Notes under the pieces: model-generated
What the model saw: the letters and a program-made list of their open reading frames with translations, nothing else
Database searches by the model: none
What the model was told of the DNA's origin: nothing
Assembly (NCBI GenBank): GCA_013398295.1
Contig: VZSF01011190.1
Span: forward strand, 124,001-188,000
Direction: 5' to 3'
DNA from: Chionis minor
Taxonomy: Eukaryota; Chordata; Aves; Charadriiformes; Chionididae
DNA length: 64,000 nt
Shown here: positions 1 through 11,700 of the stretch, one piece after another
Position numbering within the stretch: position 1 is the stretch's first letter
How the letters are laid out: the number at the start of each line of letters is the position of its first letter
Made by a program: the position numbers and the translations under genes

Positions 1-1038
1 ATGATGCCTTCAACAATGAGATCGAACTCTACTTCAGGAGGTGTCTCAACTCTCATAGGTCCTGTCTTTCCCTACATCATTCAAATTTGTGATAGTGCTA
101 TTGACAACAGCAGTGTGAGTTTGCTGATAAAAGGAAGAATTGTCACAAAAGGGCTGCTTATTTAGAGGTATCCTAACCCAACCGTGAGCTGGGTGAGAGC
201 ATGGTATCGATTACCTGGCTGAGTCTGCATCCCGCTGACAAGAAAGATTGTGATGCTTTTAGAGGCAGAACTTCCTTGTGCAGCTTTTAAAGATCTATCA
301 AAGCCAAATCTGCTTCTGGACCATGTACTCTTATCGAATTTATATTAGTGTTGATACAGCATGCATGATGCCTACAGGCTGTGAGTGCCCAGTGGACATG
401 GGCTTGCTGCTTCCGCATCAATCAATTTCAGGCATGTTTTCCCCTTAATCTGGGTGAAATTGCCTGACTCAAATCCTATAGCCTCCGCTTAATCGAATTG
501 CTTATTGAAATCAATGGAGATTCTGACTGAGTAAGGACCGCCTCATTTTTCCTATTGCTTCTGCAATGGTCATGTGCATTTGTATATGTGAAATAAAGAA
601 AGGCACAGTTTAAAAAAATGGAAGTTACATGGGGATGTTTAAGCACATAAGGAACAAAAATAACTGAAGCTGTGTATCCTAAAGGTGGGAGTAGTGAACA
701 TTGCTTCTCAAAGAAATTTTTTTCACTTTTTTGCTTGGCTGATAGTAGCTGGTTTGCTATGAGCTCAAGAAACATAGGGGAAAGAAAAGAGAGAATTTTT
801 CATGCCAGATTAAAATGCTCCCATGAACAGGTAAGCTTTTATTTCTCAAGCAGGTGCAAGTCCCTCCTGCCTCCAGAGAACCCACACAGAGACAGGAAGT
901 CGGGAGATTCCAGTAAGCAGTTATTTTGGGAAAATGCTGGAAATGCATGGAAATCTGCCATTAAAACAGAGTAGACATGCTCAGGTTTGACTGTAAAGTA
1001 AACCTAAATTGCTGGCCAAAATGGAAACAGTATCCTCG
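1..1038. other. AT-rich non-coding flank
   Basis: No gene recognised. A good splice-donor string, CAG followed by gtaagc, lies at 828-836. It could end an upstream non-coding exon of the candidate small gene that continues at 6,188, but I see no convincing matching acceptor or promoter. The open frames here are short and have no recognisable domains. Confidence 0.5.
495..545. repeat. Relic of an old amniote repeat with the GAAATCAATGG motif
   Basis: The stretch TTGAAATCAATGGAGA followed by CTGAGTAAGGACC resembles a degraded interspersed repeat common in reptile and bird genomes, which carries the near-palindrome CATTGAAGTCAATGG followed by a GAGTAAGG segment. Similar relics occur here near 8,640-8,712 and 36,640-36,690. 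I cannot name the family with certainty from sequence alone. Confidence 0.3.
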
Positions 1039-1735
1039 AATCATAGAATGGTTAGAGTTGGAAGGGACCTTAAAGATCACCTAGTTACAGCCCCCCTGCC
1101 ATGGGTAGGGACACCTCCCACTAGACCTTGTTGCTCAAAGCCACACCCAACCTGGCCTTGTACACTTCCAGCGATGGGGCAACACTTGGAGGGATGGGGC
1201 ATCCACAACTTCCCTTGGCAACCTATTCCAAGGCCTCACCACCCTCACAGTAAAGACTTTCTTCCCGATATCTAATTTAAATCTACCCTCTTTCAGTTTA
1301 AACCCATTACCCCTCATCCTATCACTACACTCCCTGACAAAGAGTCCCTCCCCATCTTTCCTGTAGGCCCCCTTTTTAGGTACTGGAAGGCTGCTATAAG
1401 GTCTCCCCGGAGCCTTCTCTTCTCCAGGCTGAACAACCCCAACTCTCTCAGCCTGTCCTCATCAGAGAGGTGCTCCAGCTCTCAGATCATCTTTGTGGCC
1501 CTCCCCTGGACCCGCTCCAACAGGTCCATGTCCTTCTTACGTTGAGGGCTCCAGAGCTGGACTCAGTACTCCAGGTGGGGTCTCCCAAGAGCGGAGCAGA
1601 GGGGCAGAATCCCCTCCCTCACCCTGCTGGCCACGCTGCTTTTGATGCAGCCCCAGATAAGGTTGGCCTTCTGGACTGTGAGCGCACATTGCTGGCTCAT
1701 GTTGAGCTTCTCACCCACCAACATCCTGTTGGAAC
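1039..1735 (-). mobile_element. CR1 LINE, 5'-truncated 3' fragment
   Basis: Read on the minus strand this is the C-terminal end of CR1 ORF2 plus the 3' UTR. The plus-strand start AATCATAGAATGG with GGAAGGGACCT is the reverse complement of the usual CR1 3' end. Further in are the reverse complements of the segment coding for the R-R-L-x-x-D-L-like stretch and of the segment coding for the HLEY-like stretch, which sit in every CR1 3' half. The homology fades near 1,735, where ordinary DNA resumes, so the copy is truncated at its 5' end, as is typical of this family. The translated frame is broken and no activity is expected. The distal edge is uncertain by tens of bases. Confidence 0.93.
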
Positions 1736-3030
1736 AGGTTCTCCTGTTCTCTCTCATCTCACAGTGTTTTCTCACTGGCCAGCATCAGGAAAAACATCCC
1801 GCTGCAAAGGCATCTTTTTATGCTCCCCATATTGTCTGGACGTAAGACAGACTTGTTTCACTCTAAGCATGATCACCAGCACTAGGATAAGGCTCTGTAC
1901 ACCCCTTTTCTCACCTCCACTCCCCAAATATCCAAAAGGCTACACAGTACTCTGTTGAGAAATGTTCTCAAGCAGGTACTTGCTCTTCATCTGTGTGGCA
2001 TCCAGCACAGTGGGACTCTGAACCTCTCCGAGGGATACATCGTACTGAGTAAAAAGTACAGAGACTTATAACAGCAGTGAAGTTATCTCAACGCACCTCT
2101 ACACAAATGGGAATTTGTGGGAGAATCATAATGTGCACAGCAGGATCTGGGAGTAATCCAGCATCTGGCACAAGCAAACATTAATTACCTGATCTGGTTG
2201 GAGAGAGAACCGAAGCATGGAGAACATTTAATTATCTGCACTATCTTTAGCACGTCCAAAGTATTTTTGTACTTCCTATTACCTCTGTAGCAGAGACTTC
2301 ATTTTTCCACGTAAAAGATTTTAATTACATAAAATGCTCAATTAGAACCTTAATTTCCATTTTAGAAAATAAATACACCATGCAAATCACTGACTTGCTC
2401 TTAATTCCTCTAACAGTCCTCCCAAACTTTTCAATAGATGCTCCCAGTTCTCCTCTCATGAAAAATGTCTGTGGGGATCCCGAACCCCAGACTTATTACT
2501 GCTGCTCTCTGCAGCTTTATTTAAAGGAGAAAAATCTGGATCCTGTGCCAGGCCTTCCTTCCCTCAGCTTCTTCCTTGAATATCTGTCCTGCAGACAGCC
2601 TGGAGGACAGCCAGACTACTGGTTGGAAAGGTCTGTGCTATAGGAACTGATTTTGGCAGTCAGCAACTGGACATGTAGTGAAATTTGTATTAGAGCAAAT
2701 CTAGTATAAAAGGAAAGCATATTGCCACCGGCTCTGGACAAAGGTGGGATTGTATGAGACAACCAAGGTTATTAAGGGTGGGATGAGCAAAATGTGGCTT
2801 TGTGGAGGCAGGGAATTGAATTGGGAAAGGAGAAGGGTTAGTAAGGTGGAGAGCTGGAGGAGAGTGTGATGGGTTTGGGGGCAGATGGAGGGAGGATAGG
2901 GCAGAAGGGTCCCCACAGGGACTGCCAGTGTGGAGACGAGTGCAGGGGCGGAGAGGAGCCAGGAGGATTCCCAGGGCCTTAGGGGTGTGACATGTTTGGA
3001 GGCTGCGGCTACAGCTCCTTCCTGGGGGGT
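1736..3030. other. Non-coding stretch with a purine-rich tract
   Basis: No gene seen. From about 2,740 to 3,030 the plus strand is strongly G- and A-rich (repeated GGAG, GGGG and AAGG runs). This produces long open frames on the minus strand that are rich in Pro, Leu and Ser and have no domain. I read those frames as composition artefacts. The rest is AT-rich and unremarkable. Confidence 0.5.
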
Positions 3031-3034
3031 AGAG

Positions 3035-3180
3035 AAATCTGTCCATTTTCCAGAGAGGGGACTGAAGCACAAGAGAGGCTCAATGATTTTTAGTGAGAGG
3101 ATACAGCCTCCACTGGCATATTTCTAAATAGAAAACTGTGGTTTGAACACACAGATGACGTCTCTCTTCAGCAGATCTGG
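3035..3180 (-). repeat. MIR-like CORE-SINE relic
   Basis: On the plus strand the order is CCATTTTCCAGAGAGGGGACTG, a diverged GAGGCTCA block, and then GTGGTTTGAACACACAG before ACGTCTCTC. That is the order of the reverse complement of a mammalian-wide interspersed repeat (CCATTTTACAGATGAGG, GAGGCTCAGAG, GGATTTGAACCCAG). The copy is clearly very old. MIR-type relics are sparse in birds but known. Assignment rests on remembered consensus order, not an alignment. Confidence 0.5.
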
Positions 3181-6100
3181 AATTTTGATTTTCAAGACCA
3201 TACTTACTCTCCCAGTCCTCAACGCTTCTGGCAGAAAATTTTCAATGGAAAGAACCGTAGAAAGCCCCTTTTCCCCCATCTTCCCCCATCTCTTGTGCTG
3301 TAACTATAGTCGCTCTAGAAATCTGTGGCCACACTACATGGTAGCTGAATGCCCTCCTCCTGCGGCTGTGCTTAGAGCTCCAGCATGGGCAGAAACCTAC
3401 TCATGGCATACCAGCGTACTCCAGCAGAAGAAGGAATTGCTCCAGCACTTTACACCTGTTCACACAGCATGATGCATTGACATGCAGAGAAACCTGACCA
3501 AGCCTTGAGCCTTCTTGCAGAAGCTCTTGAAGAAGTGCTGCGATTTTAGCAGCACCTTTGCCTCGGCTCCAGCATCCCACCTCACTGCAGAGCTGATCAG
3601 CCTGGGCAGAGACTTGTCTATAATGTACTTGTACCGCCTGTAGCTGGCTTGTGGTGCAGGTATCTCTGCACAGTTCTGCATTGGGCCCCGCAGGTGTACC
3701 CCCCACTGCAGATAAAAGAGATCTCAAGCTGCAGAAACTAGCAGCATTGCGCTGCTGTAGGTGTCTGCGTCCAGCTGCCAAGGAGCAGTTCACAGCAGCC
3801 AGGGACACTGATGGAGAGGATGCCAGAGGTGATGTGCAGTCCCTGAACACATCGGATGGGCTCAGCAAGGCTGGGGTGTAGCTTAATGGGGTGGACAGCC
3901 ATTACAGAGAGTGGCTGAAAATAGAAACCTTTGTAAATGAATATACGGCATGTGTGGAACAGTTCAAGGAAACATATGAAAAGGAACGAAGCCTACCTAA
4001 GGCTCTAGGCATTTTCCCGACACTATGCGTTGCACTATTGCAAACCTCTCGCTGTTCAAATCAGAGAGCAGTAAGCATCAATCTGTTCGGGGATCAAATT
4101 ATAAATAAGCAGATAACCAGTACATGAATAAAACAAAGTGAAACCAACCTGCGTATCAAAGGAATCTGTGACAAGTGACACACTTTCACATGGATGATTG
4201 AAAATGGGAAAAAGAAAAATGAAAGGTGGAATTGAAGTACAAATAAATGAGAACTGGTGAGGGGAAAAAAGAAAAAAAAAAGGCAAGCAAAAGACATTTA
4301 AAATAAGATGATGTCAGGCAAGCTAGAGTTGACTGCAGTAGGATAAAACACTTCCTTGGTGTAATATCACTGCCTTCCCAAGACTTACACCAGAGACTGA
4401 CTTGGCCCTCTTATTTAATTACATGCTGATACACCATCATGAGACCTCATGGGAAATCTTGCAAGATCTTGTGACAGATATTAAATTAGCATTTGCCTTC
4501 ATCGTAAATATAATCTGATCAAAAACATTTCATGTGTGCAAAGAAGCAAAGTTTGAAAAAGAATGATTCAGCTATAAAAAGAAATAGCATCTATAACAAC
4601 AGCCATTGTGAAAGAAGAATAGCAAATGATCAGATTTTTTTTCTCTGAATATGCAGCACAGAAGGCGTCATATGTATGATTTCAGATGTAGACGCATCCC
4701 CTAAACGACACACAGGGTCTGATCAGAATGTGGCTGCAGTTTCTCAATTATTTTAATATGAGCTGCTATCAAAAGAAGTGAGTGATGTTGGCTGGTGGTC
4801 TAGAGCAAGCCAGTTGTTTCCACCTCCTCCCCTCTGCCTGCCCTAGGGTCTGCACAGCTGGAGCTGATCTATCTTCTCTCTCAGGTATTTTCTGAGCGGA
4901 ACGTGTTCCCACAGCTGATTCCTTGTGTGGAGGCAGGAGAAAAGGCCTCACACATGCCTTTTTTGGTGAAGCTGAGCTTCGGCACACGTGTCAGGGTCCC
5001 ATGGTGCAGAACCAGAGGAGTAAATGGACTTTTACCTGGAGCGATGCAAGACAGAGAGAATGATTTAAGAGAAAAAATGTGAAATCAGAACAAATAGGAG
5101 CTTCCAGGAGTTTCTCCGCAGCAGTCTACCCGTTAGCAGCATGAGATGTTCCTAGACCTGTCTTCTGCCAAGCTCCCTGCTCTTTCCTTGCAAACCTTGG
5201 CAAGGCAAAGGAAGGCAGCAGGGGGTACTCAACGCTGTGTGGTTTTGGAGCTGCTAGCGAGCGCGTGTAAGTCCAGCCCGGAGTACTAAAGAGATCCCCC
5301 ATCCTGCCAAGCCCTCCCCTTAGCAGAGGTAGAAAGGCCAGAGGGAGAGGAGCACGTGCTCTGTGGCAGCGTGACTGGTGGAGCCCATGACTAGCAGGGG
5401 AAGGACAAAAGGTAGCTTTTTGATGCTTCACTTTTTTTGTTTTCTGGGCGTTCAATATTGGACAAATACTAAACACTTGTGTGTTTATCCAAACTAGACA
5501 TTCAACCCTTTAAAGCTTTTCTTATCAGTGGGGATACAGCATTTACCAAGGGGGATATAATATTTACTTAGCTTCACCATGAACAAACGTATAAAATAAA
5601 TAAGTTTCTGTTGCAGTCTTGCCAGTTCCTTGTAGGAAGGGAAGCAAATTTTTTCACAGAGTGAGCAGTGAACCAAAGGAACTTTTTTTTTTCCTGGTGC
5701 ATTAAATGAGTATATAAATACATTCATTCTTATTTGAACTGCTTGTAAACAGAAGAAAAGCAAAGAGGAAAAAACTGGATCATTAAAGGACAGTGACCTT
5801 GGAAAACAAATGGTAAATATTTTTAAGACAGAAAAGAAAGTAGTAGATACTAGCAAGACTATTAAACAAGCAGTTTCATACTCTACCATCAAGCTCTCTT
5901 AAATGATCCTGTCTTTTGTTTTTCTATTTCACATGTTCTTATGATGTTTCTTCTCATGCTATTGTCATTATGAAGTATGTTTAATTAGACTTCCTAAAGA
6001 CAGTGATTACATTTCCTTTCTGGGTGGTACCAGAAGCTGTACCCTATGAGAAATAAGTTCCTTAGGGCCTCCTAAGTACATAGCCCTCACATTGCTTCCA

Positions 6101-6187
6101 GATGGAACCAGAAGTGAGGATTCCAAAGGGAAAAGCTGGGTTAAAGTTTGGAAGAAAGCTAAGCATGTCTTTTCTCTCCACACTTAG
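3181..6187. other. Non-coding stretch, locally GC-richer at 3.4-3.9 kb
   Basis: No recognisable gene. The most open part is 3,401-3,868 on the minus strand (155 codons), in a GC-richer island. It has no domain, no splice support and a Ser/Leu/Ala-rich composition, so I do not call it a gene. 4,050-4,700 is A-rich. 5,490-5,890 is T- and A-rich with short homopolymers. The last 25 bases (about 6,163-6,187) form a good pyrimidine tract ending in TTAG, the acceptor of the candidate exon that follows. Confidence 0.5.
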
Positions 6188-6317
6188 AGCAGCTACACAG
6201 AAGTCACTCATAATTCACATTTTCCCATAAACTGGAGAAGAGACATCAGAAATCTAGGATGATTGCCATGTCTGGTAAAAGAAGTGCTTTACAGCAGCTC
6301 AGTAGCTTCAATGAAAG
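6188..6317 (+). CDS. Candidate start-codon exon of an unrecognised small gene (coding from 6,259)
   Basis: The segment is bounded by a strong acceptor (cttttctctccacacttag, ending at 6,187) and a fair donor (GAAAG followed by gtaaat at 6,318). A TAA in frame upstream at about 6,220 precedes ATG 6,259, so that ATG is the natural first start. A second in-frame ATG lies three codons later. The coding part reads MIAMSGKRSALQQLSSFNE and ends two bases into a codon (phase 2). Because the exon begins at an acceptor, at least one 5' non-coding exon would lie upstream. The next candidate exon (7,447-7,485) starts in the matching phase, and the joined codon reads Arg. I do not recognise the protein. 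The segment is short, so a chance combination of splice-like sites remains possible. Confidence 0.4.
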
Positions 6318-7446
6318 GTAAATAATGTGTTTTTATTAATCACACATGCTGCCTTATTGGTATAAATGAGCAAACACGGTCTGACTGCCCTGATTTGGAA
6401 TTCTGCAGACAAAAGCCTCAGCTGTGAGTCCAGAATATCTGATGGGATGGAGAAAACTCCTTTCCCTTAAATCATCTTAATATCTGCATATTCCTTGAGT
6501 TAATGCTGCAGTTTGGCACATTTTAGAAAAACCTCTAGTTTTCTCTAAATGCCAGTCAGTTCTGTATGCTCCCAGAGGTCATGCCAGGTGGAGGCTCTCT
6601 GAGGCTTTGGGACATCCAGGTCATGCTTCTTCTCTCCTGTGTGGGAATTTGGAAGGGCACAGTTCAAAGCTCCCAAGCTTTATACACCACCTGGAAGTCC
6701 TTCTGACACAGCTTTGCTTTCAACATGCAGGTCTCATGTCACCTCCCCTAGGATGAAGGACAGCGCCAGGACAGACAAAGGGTAGCCGGATTCATAGCAT
6801 TTGTCCTCCAAGGTTACGGTGTTATTTTCTGTGTTATGTGATGTTTGAGGTCTGGCCCAGCTGACACTACGGACAGGTACCTTATCTGATTAAAAAGGGG
6901 GGGCTGAATTCACCTTCAGTAGTTTGAGTCAACCTTTTGAGCTGTGCTGCGTGGTTTATCTCCTGGGGGATGCTGACAGAGCCATGTTGGGCTATTCAGG
7001 GAGGGGCTCCTCGAAGGGAAGGTGAACCAGGGAAAGGCTTTCGCTGAAGGAAATGAAGACTCAGAGAGTATCTTTTAGTTTTTAGACATGAACAAGTATA
7101 GAAGAAAGTATCGATCCCCATTTAGATCTCTGGACAAGGTGACAGGACAGCAGAACACCACTGCTGGGAAAGAGATGTCTTTGTGAAGAGATCTGAGTTG
7201 GCCTGATCACAGTGGGTACCGCATGTCCCCCTTTCCTTACTGTGGGTATGCCCGATTGCCACATGCCAGCGCTGCAGCGCCCACCCAGACACCACCGCAC
7301 CCTCACGCCTCAGCCCAGCCCTCAGTGTGGGGCACAAAGTGTGCCCCCAACACACACATTTGGGATGGTAGACACCAAAAATGCACATTCAAAGAGTAAG
7401 GAGGCAGTGAAAAGTGCATTAATGTGATATTCTGTGGTTCCCACAG
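6318..7446. other. Putative intron
   Basis: AT-rich with a GC-richer part at 7,200-7,350. It lies between two phase-compatible candidate exons. I see no other feature. Open frames around 7,080-7,430 overlap on both strands and look like chance openings. Confidence 0.35.
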
Positions 7447-7485
7447 GTTGTTTCTTGGCAGTGAGTGTAAGGAAACCACTGTCAG
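7447..7485 (+). CDS. Candidate 39-nt symmetric internal exon of the same small gene
   Basis: The acceptor is ttctgtggttcccacag, ending at 7,446. The donor is CTGTCAG followed by gtaaga at 7,486, close to the ideal donor. The 39 nt begin and end in phase 2, so skipping it would keep the frame. With the preceding exon it adds about 13 residues, reading R-LFLGSECKETTV before a split Arg codon. Both neighbouring candidate exons (6,188-6,317 and 41,562-41,769) have exactly the phase it needs. A 39-nt segment has little coding signal of its own, so support comes from the two strong splice strings and the phase match. Confidence 0.4.
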
Positions 7486-8349
7486 GTAAGATGGTGTTCA
7501 GGGAACTCTTGCTATTCCTGAGAAAAAAAAAAAATCAGACAAACCTTTTAGTAGCCTTTTTACATAGTATTTTGTACTTCTTTCCTGCGTTTTGCCTTTG
7601 AAATGAATTTCCCTGAAACGGTTCTCATTGTCATGATTTGTATACTCACTTACGGCTTTGCCATCTGCAAACAATTTTGCTATCCAAAGCTTTCTACACC
7701 TTTTTGCCGCACATATTTTTATTATATAAGCAGTAAATTGCTCTATCCTTTTCTTGACCTGTTATTAATAGTTTTGTTTTATAAGTGCAATTTAAAAATC
7801 AGGACATTCTTTTGGCACTTAGTCACCACACAGGCTCCTAGTCCTTAAGTCTTTACACAGAAGAAATGCCAGGGTGTTTAAAAGAGTAATTTACTTTAAC
7901 AAAACATATACAGTGATCTTTCAGGATTTCTACTTTGAGAAGGTTTGCTTTGAAATCCTGAATACATACTAAGAGAGAACTGGAGTCTACTATGCTGTTT
8001 TGAAGTTCTGCAAGAAGTATATTTAATAAAAAAGAGAAGTGGCATCTTCTTACGTGGTTTGAATTCAGGATAGAATGACATTAGATACAGATACTTAGCT
8101 ACAGGTACAGACATAGGCAATTAGAATTTTAGATCTGTTTTTAAGCCCATTTTTAGAGAAGGAAAATTAAGAAGCTGACAAAGAAATTTCTAGGTCAATA
8201 AGTCGCTGTAAACTGTGTGTGTGAGGGTTTAGCACTGCTGACAGAGTGCAACATGCATATCCTTGTGTCATGCCATGTATCAGATTAGGGCTGCACCCTC
8301 TTTGCTGGGTGCATGTTAAGGGTTAACCACCAAGGGCAAAAATTGAGCT

Positions 8350-8460
8350 AAACTAATTGAAAAAGAAGCAAGAAGATTAATGACCAATGACATCCATCAA
8401 AAGAGAGAATACACTGTTGAATAATTAAATTAAGAGTCTCCATAATGCCATTAATTATAA
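8350..8460. promoter_or_regulatory. Enhancer-like cluster of TAAT/CCAAT motifs
   Basis: Within about 110 bases there are CTAATTGA, ATTAATGA, a GACCAATGA box, ATAATTAAATTA and CCATTAATTATA. Dense homeodomain-type cores like these are common in conserved vertebrate enhancers. Conservation cannot be seen from one sequence, and AT-rich DNA gives TAAT by chance, so this is a prompt for checking rather than a firm call. Confidence 0.15.
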
Positions 8461-8639
8461 AGAACACTGAACAAACTCAGCTTTGAAAAATTGCTTTGGC
8501 AAATGGTGTGACTACTTTTTGCAATAATATATGCTGCAGAAACAGTATATTCTAGAAACATGGGTATCAAATGTAGCAATACACACACTGTGTGAATTTC
8601 ACTCCGATTCAGAGCACCTCCCAAAGGTCAGCTGCTGTT

Positions 8640-8712
8640 GAAACCCTGTGAGTAAAATCGTAGCCCCATTGCAGTAATAGGAATTTTAACACTGACTTCA
8701 GTGGAAACATGC
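8640..8712. repeat. Relic of an old amniote repeat with paired CCATTG / ACTTCAGTGG motifs
   Basis: The order GAGTAAAATCGTAGCCCCATTGCAG, then TTTTAACACTGACTTCAGTGG, resembles an eroded repeat frequent in turtle and bird DNA in which CCATTGAAGTCAATGG and CACTGACTTCAGTGGGG blocks sit close together. It appears related to the motifs near 495-545 and 36,640-36,690. Family name uncertain. Confidence 0.35.
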
Positions 8713-11700
8713 TTTCCCCCATATATTTTGAGAGGTAATTGAGCCCAACATGATGAATAGACCATCTGTACAGTCATGAATCTTAGCCACAGAAAACATT
8801 CAGAACTAATAGAGGAGGAAGATGTAGGACCTCTTTGAACCAGACTCCAAAGGGCTGGTATTTCACTGTCACAGGTAATAAGAGAGGACTTGTGATAGCT
8901 AGAAAAAATAGGTATGTCTAATAAAGAAAGTTGAAAAATACTCCGTCCTTCATAGAAAGATTCAAAACACTGGTGAAAAAAGAGCTTCATTCTATCCTAA
9001 TAAAGTATTTTTAAAATACACGTGTGCATCTGTGTAGTTTGGCATGAATTATTGCACTTCTTTTCCCAAGCAAATTCCAGATCTGGAAAAGAATCCCCAT
9101 GTTTAAGAATTCTAAATCAATAGATGATTTATCAGCCACATAAATAAAAGTGATTCAACAGAATATCAAGAAGCAGATATCTGTATTTTTTTCTTGTCAT
9201 TAACGTCTTAATTTTATTTTCTTAATTATAAGCATAATATTTAAACATTTACTTTGACTTGTGATAGTATCTTCCTCCTATGAGGTGCTTACATTTCTGT
9301 AGGTATTACTTTAGAATGGAATTTGGCTTGTGCCCATTTTTGGGCGGAACTTGTAATGGGGCAATATTATTTTTCAGCCATGTTAAATATTAATCCAACC
9401 AGCACATTGTTTATGTTATCCCAAAATAGAGCTTCCTGAAGGGAACTACTACAGTTTCTTCCGAGAGCATGTTTTTTTTCTAACTTCCCCCAAGTAAGGA
9501 AGAAAACTTCACGCGAGCATATTTTTCTAAAGCTGCTCATACTCATAATCTTTTCTTTTCCTTGCCTTGCTGTGCGTTTTTGTCCACCCCAAATAGTTAT
9601 TGAGTTACTGAATAATACCGTTACCATTCTTTTGTTCCTCTATGCATGCTGACAAGCTGGTTGTAGTTTGGAAAAGATGAGTCTGCTTCTCTTTCACGTC
9701 AAGACCCTTCGTGCCATTGTGGTGGGGCAATGGGCTCTTTGCTGTGGCTCTGGAGGAAAGTGGGGTGAGTACCCAAGCAGTTGTTGGAGGTGAGACCTCC
9801 AGAGCAGGGGCAGCACAGAGGCAGCCATGGGCTTTATAACCCCCATGGTAAGGAGGGGATTGTCTCAGACTGCAATTGGAGAACGTCTGCTAGGGAAAGC
9901 AGTTCTGGAAGACAAAAAAGGCTAAAATGCCAGAAGGAAGGAATCGTAACTTCAGTGAATATTGAATTAAGAAGCACAAAGAGGAGCACAGAATGGCAGC
10001 AAAATGTCAGAGATCTAGAAGCATCCCAAAAGTGGCTGAAGGACCCCTTAGGTGTGGGAGGAGAGGGCCTGGAGCCTTGGACCAGCAGGGGGGCACCTGA
10101 TGCCTCTTTCTGCAACTGGGAGAGAGACCCAACATCGCCTTCATCGTCCATGCAGGGCAGGGGTGTCTCAGTGCAGTGCTGGCTCTGTGCTGGGTCAAGC
10201 CAAGTGCCGGGGCCGGTCGCGCCACCAGCACTCTTGCATGGCCTGCAAAGCCCTTCTGCTTGGTGCTGCTGCCTGCATCTACGTGGTGCGTCTACTCGCA
10301 GCCCCTGATCAAGGGATTGCTACGGGGTCATCTCAAAGCAGGGAGTGCACCTGCATTAAAACATGAATATTTTGTCTCCTGGCTTGTGTCAGGCAGTGGT
10401 AGAGTTGGGTGCTGTAGGATAGGTTCTGCCTGGGTGCGAAGCTAGGGATGGAGCTCATTGCCCCATGCCCTTCTGCTGCCAAACCTCCTTTCCACCAAAC
10501 CACGGCTGTCTACAGTGTTGTACTATACTGTGGGGATCTCTAAATATTTTCTTCCTTGTGGCTTCTGCCTCACGTGTGCCCCATGAAAATAAAAATAAAA
10601 TCACCCTAAAGGCATCCCTTCCTCCTAGTAGGGCCCACCTGTCATGCTGGAGAAGGTGATTACAATAGATTTAGTAGGCCTGAAGTGGGTAATAGCAAAG
10701 GCATATAATATCCTGTAGTTTTGCAACCTTATTATTTGGTAGATTAAATCTGAATTTTGTCAGTTGCAGTGTATTTTTCGGTAAACCTGCTATGTTTGCA
10801 TACGGAGCTGGTAATTTAGAGGGTGAAGTAGATATTTAGCAGTGCAGGGAAACACCATCTAACTGACACCTGTTTTATACAAACCTCATGCTTTGTATAC
10901 AAGCAAAGTTACAAGGGAGGCGTTTGTTGAGATCTTTGTTTTTATTACATAAACACTCTTGACAGGAGAAAAACCTGCCTTGATAGGCTGACTTGGAAAT
11001 ATTTTTAAATATCCTGCAGGCATGTAAATTTTGGAAACTCCACAGCAAATCACAGCTTCCGTATTAAACATACAGGAATCTCTCTGTTTAAAAAACATGA
11101 AGGCCGTGATACAAATCAGCGTGTGTCAGGAAGTTAAAAGCTAGGACAGTGCTAAAGCCTCCATCTCGGCTGAGGTCTTGCTTGCTCAACACAATGCAGA
11201 GCACAACCCTGACTACGTCAAAGACCAACAATGGATTTCCCCTCGGTGTTTCTTCCTACCGTTAAAGCTTGTGCCATAACTCCAAGTTATACAAGCAGCT
11301 ATTTCTGTATTTATGTCCTGTTAAATGTATCCTAATATTTAAGTGGAGGTAATATTTGGTGGCAGTATGTATGGAGGTGTGTCATAATGAGGCAGTAAGC
11401 TGGTCACTTCTTGTGGTACCCAATTCAGCTTCTCTGAACTTTTTGTAAACAGATGCTCGAACGGAGCTGCTGTGGCTGAAATCCTACTGTAAATATTGTT
11501 TTCTCACTGGAGAATATTGCTAGGTTTGTAGACAGTGCTAAGATTTTACTTGGCAGTAAAATCATCATCTGAATTACAATCCGATGTCATTATATCATCT
11601 GCAACATCCGTAGTCAGGATATATTTGGCATTTCAAGGTTGGGAGGAGGGAGAAAGTGTCTTCAGTAACACAGCAGTGCCGGGGCTTGGGAAGAGCCGCA

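Noticed and set aside
3401..3868. 155-codon minus-strand open frame in a GC-richer island
   Set aside because: No domain, no splice support, Ser/Leu/Ala-rich text. The other strand is open over part of it as well.
8610..8644. 35-nt segment that could bridge the phase gap between 7,485 and 31,481
   Set aside because: Joining it to 31,481 creates a TAA at the junction, and the exon overlaps an old repeat relic.
9704..9764. 61-nt exon-like segment (ctttcacgtcaag acceptor, TGGG/gtgagt donor)
   Set aside because: Short, no link in phase to other candidates that I could support, and the text is Gly/Trp/Cys-rich.
9781..10308. 175-codon plus-strand open frame
   Set aside because: Starts at a non-ATG codon, no recognisable domain, Trp/Ser/Pro-rich end in a GC patch. 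Long opening explained by composition.
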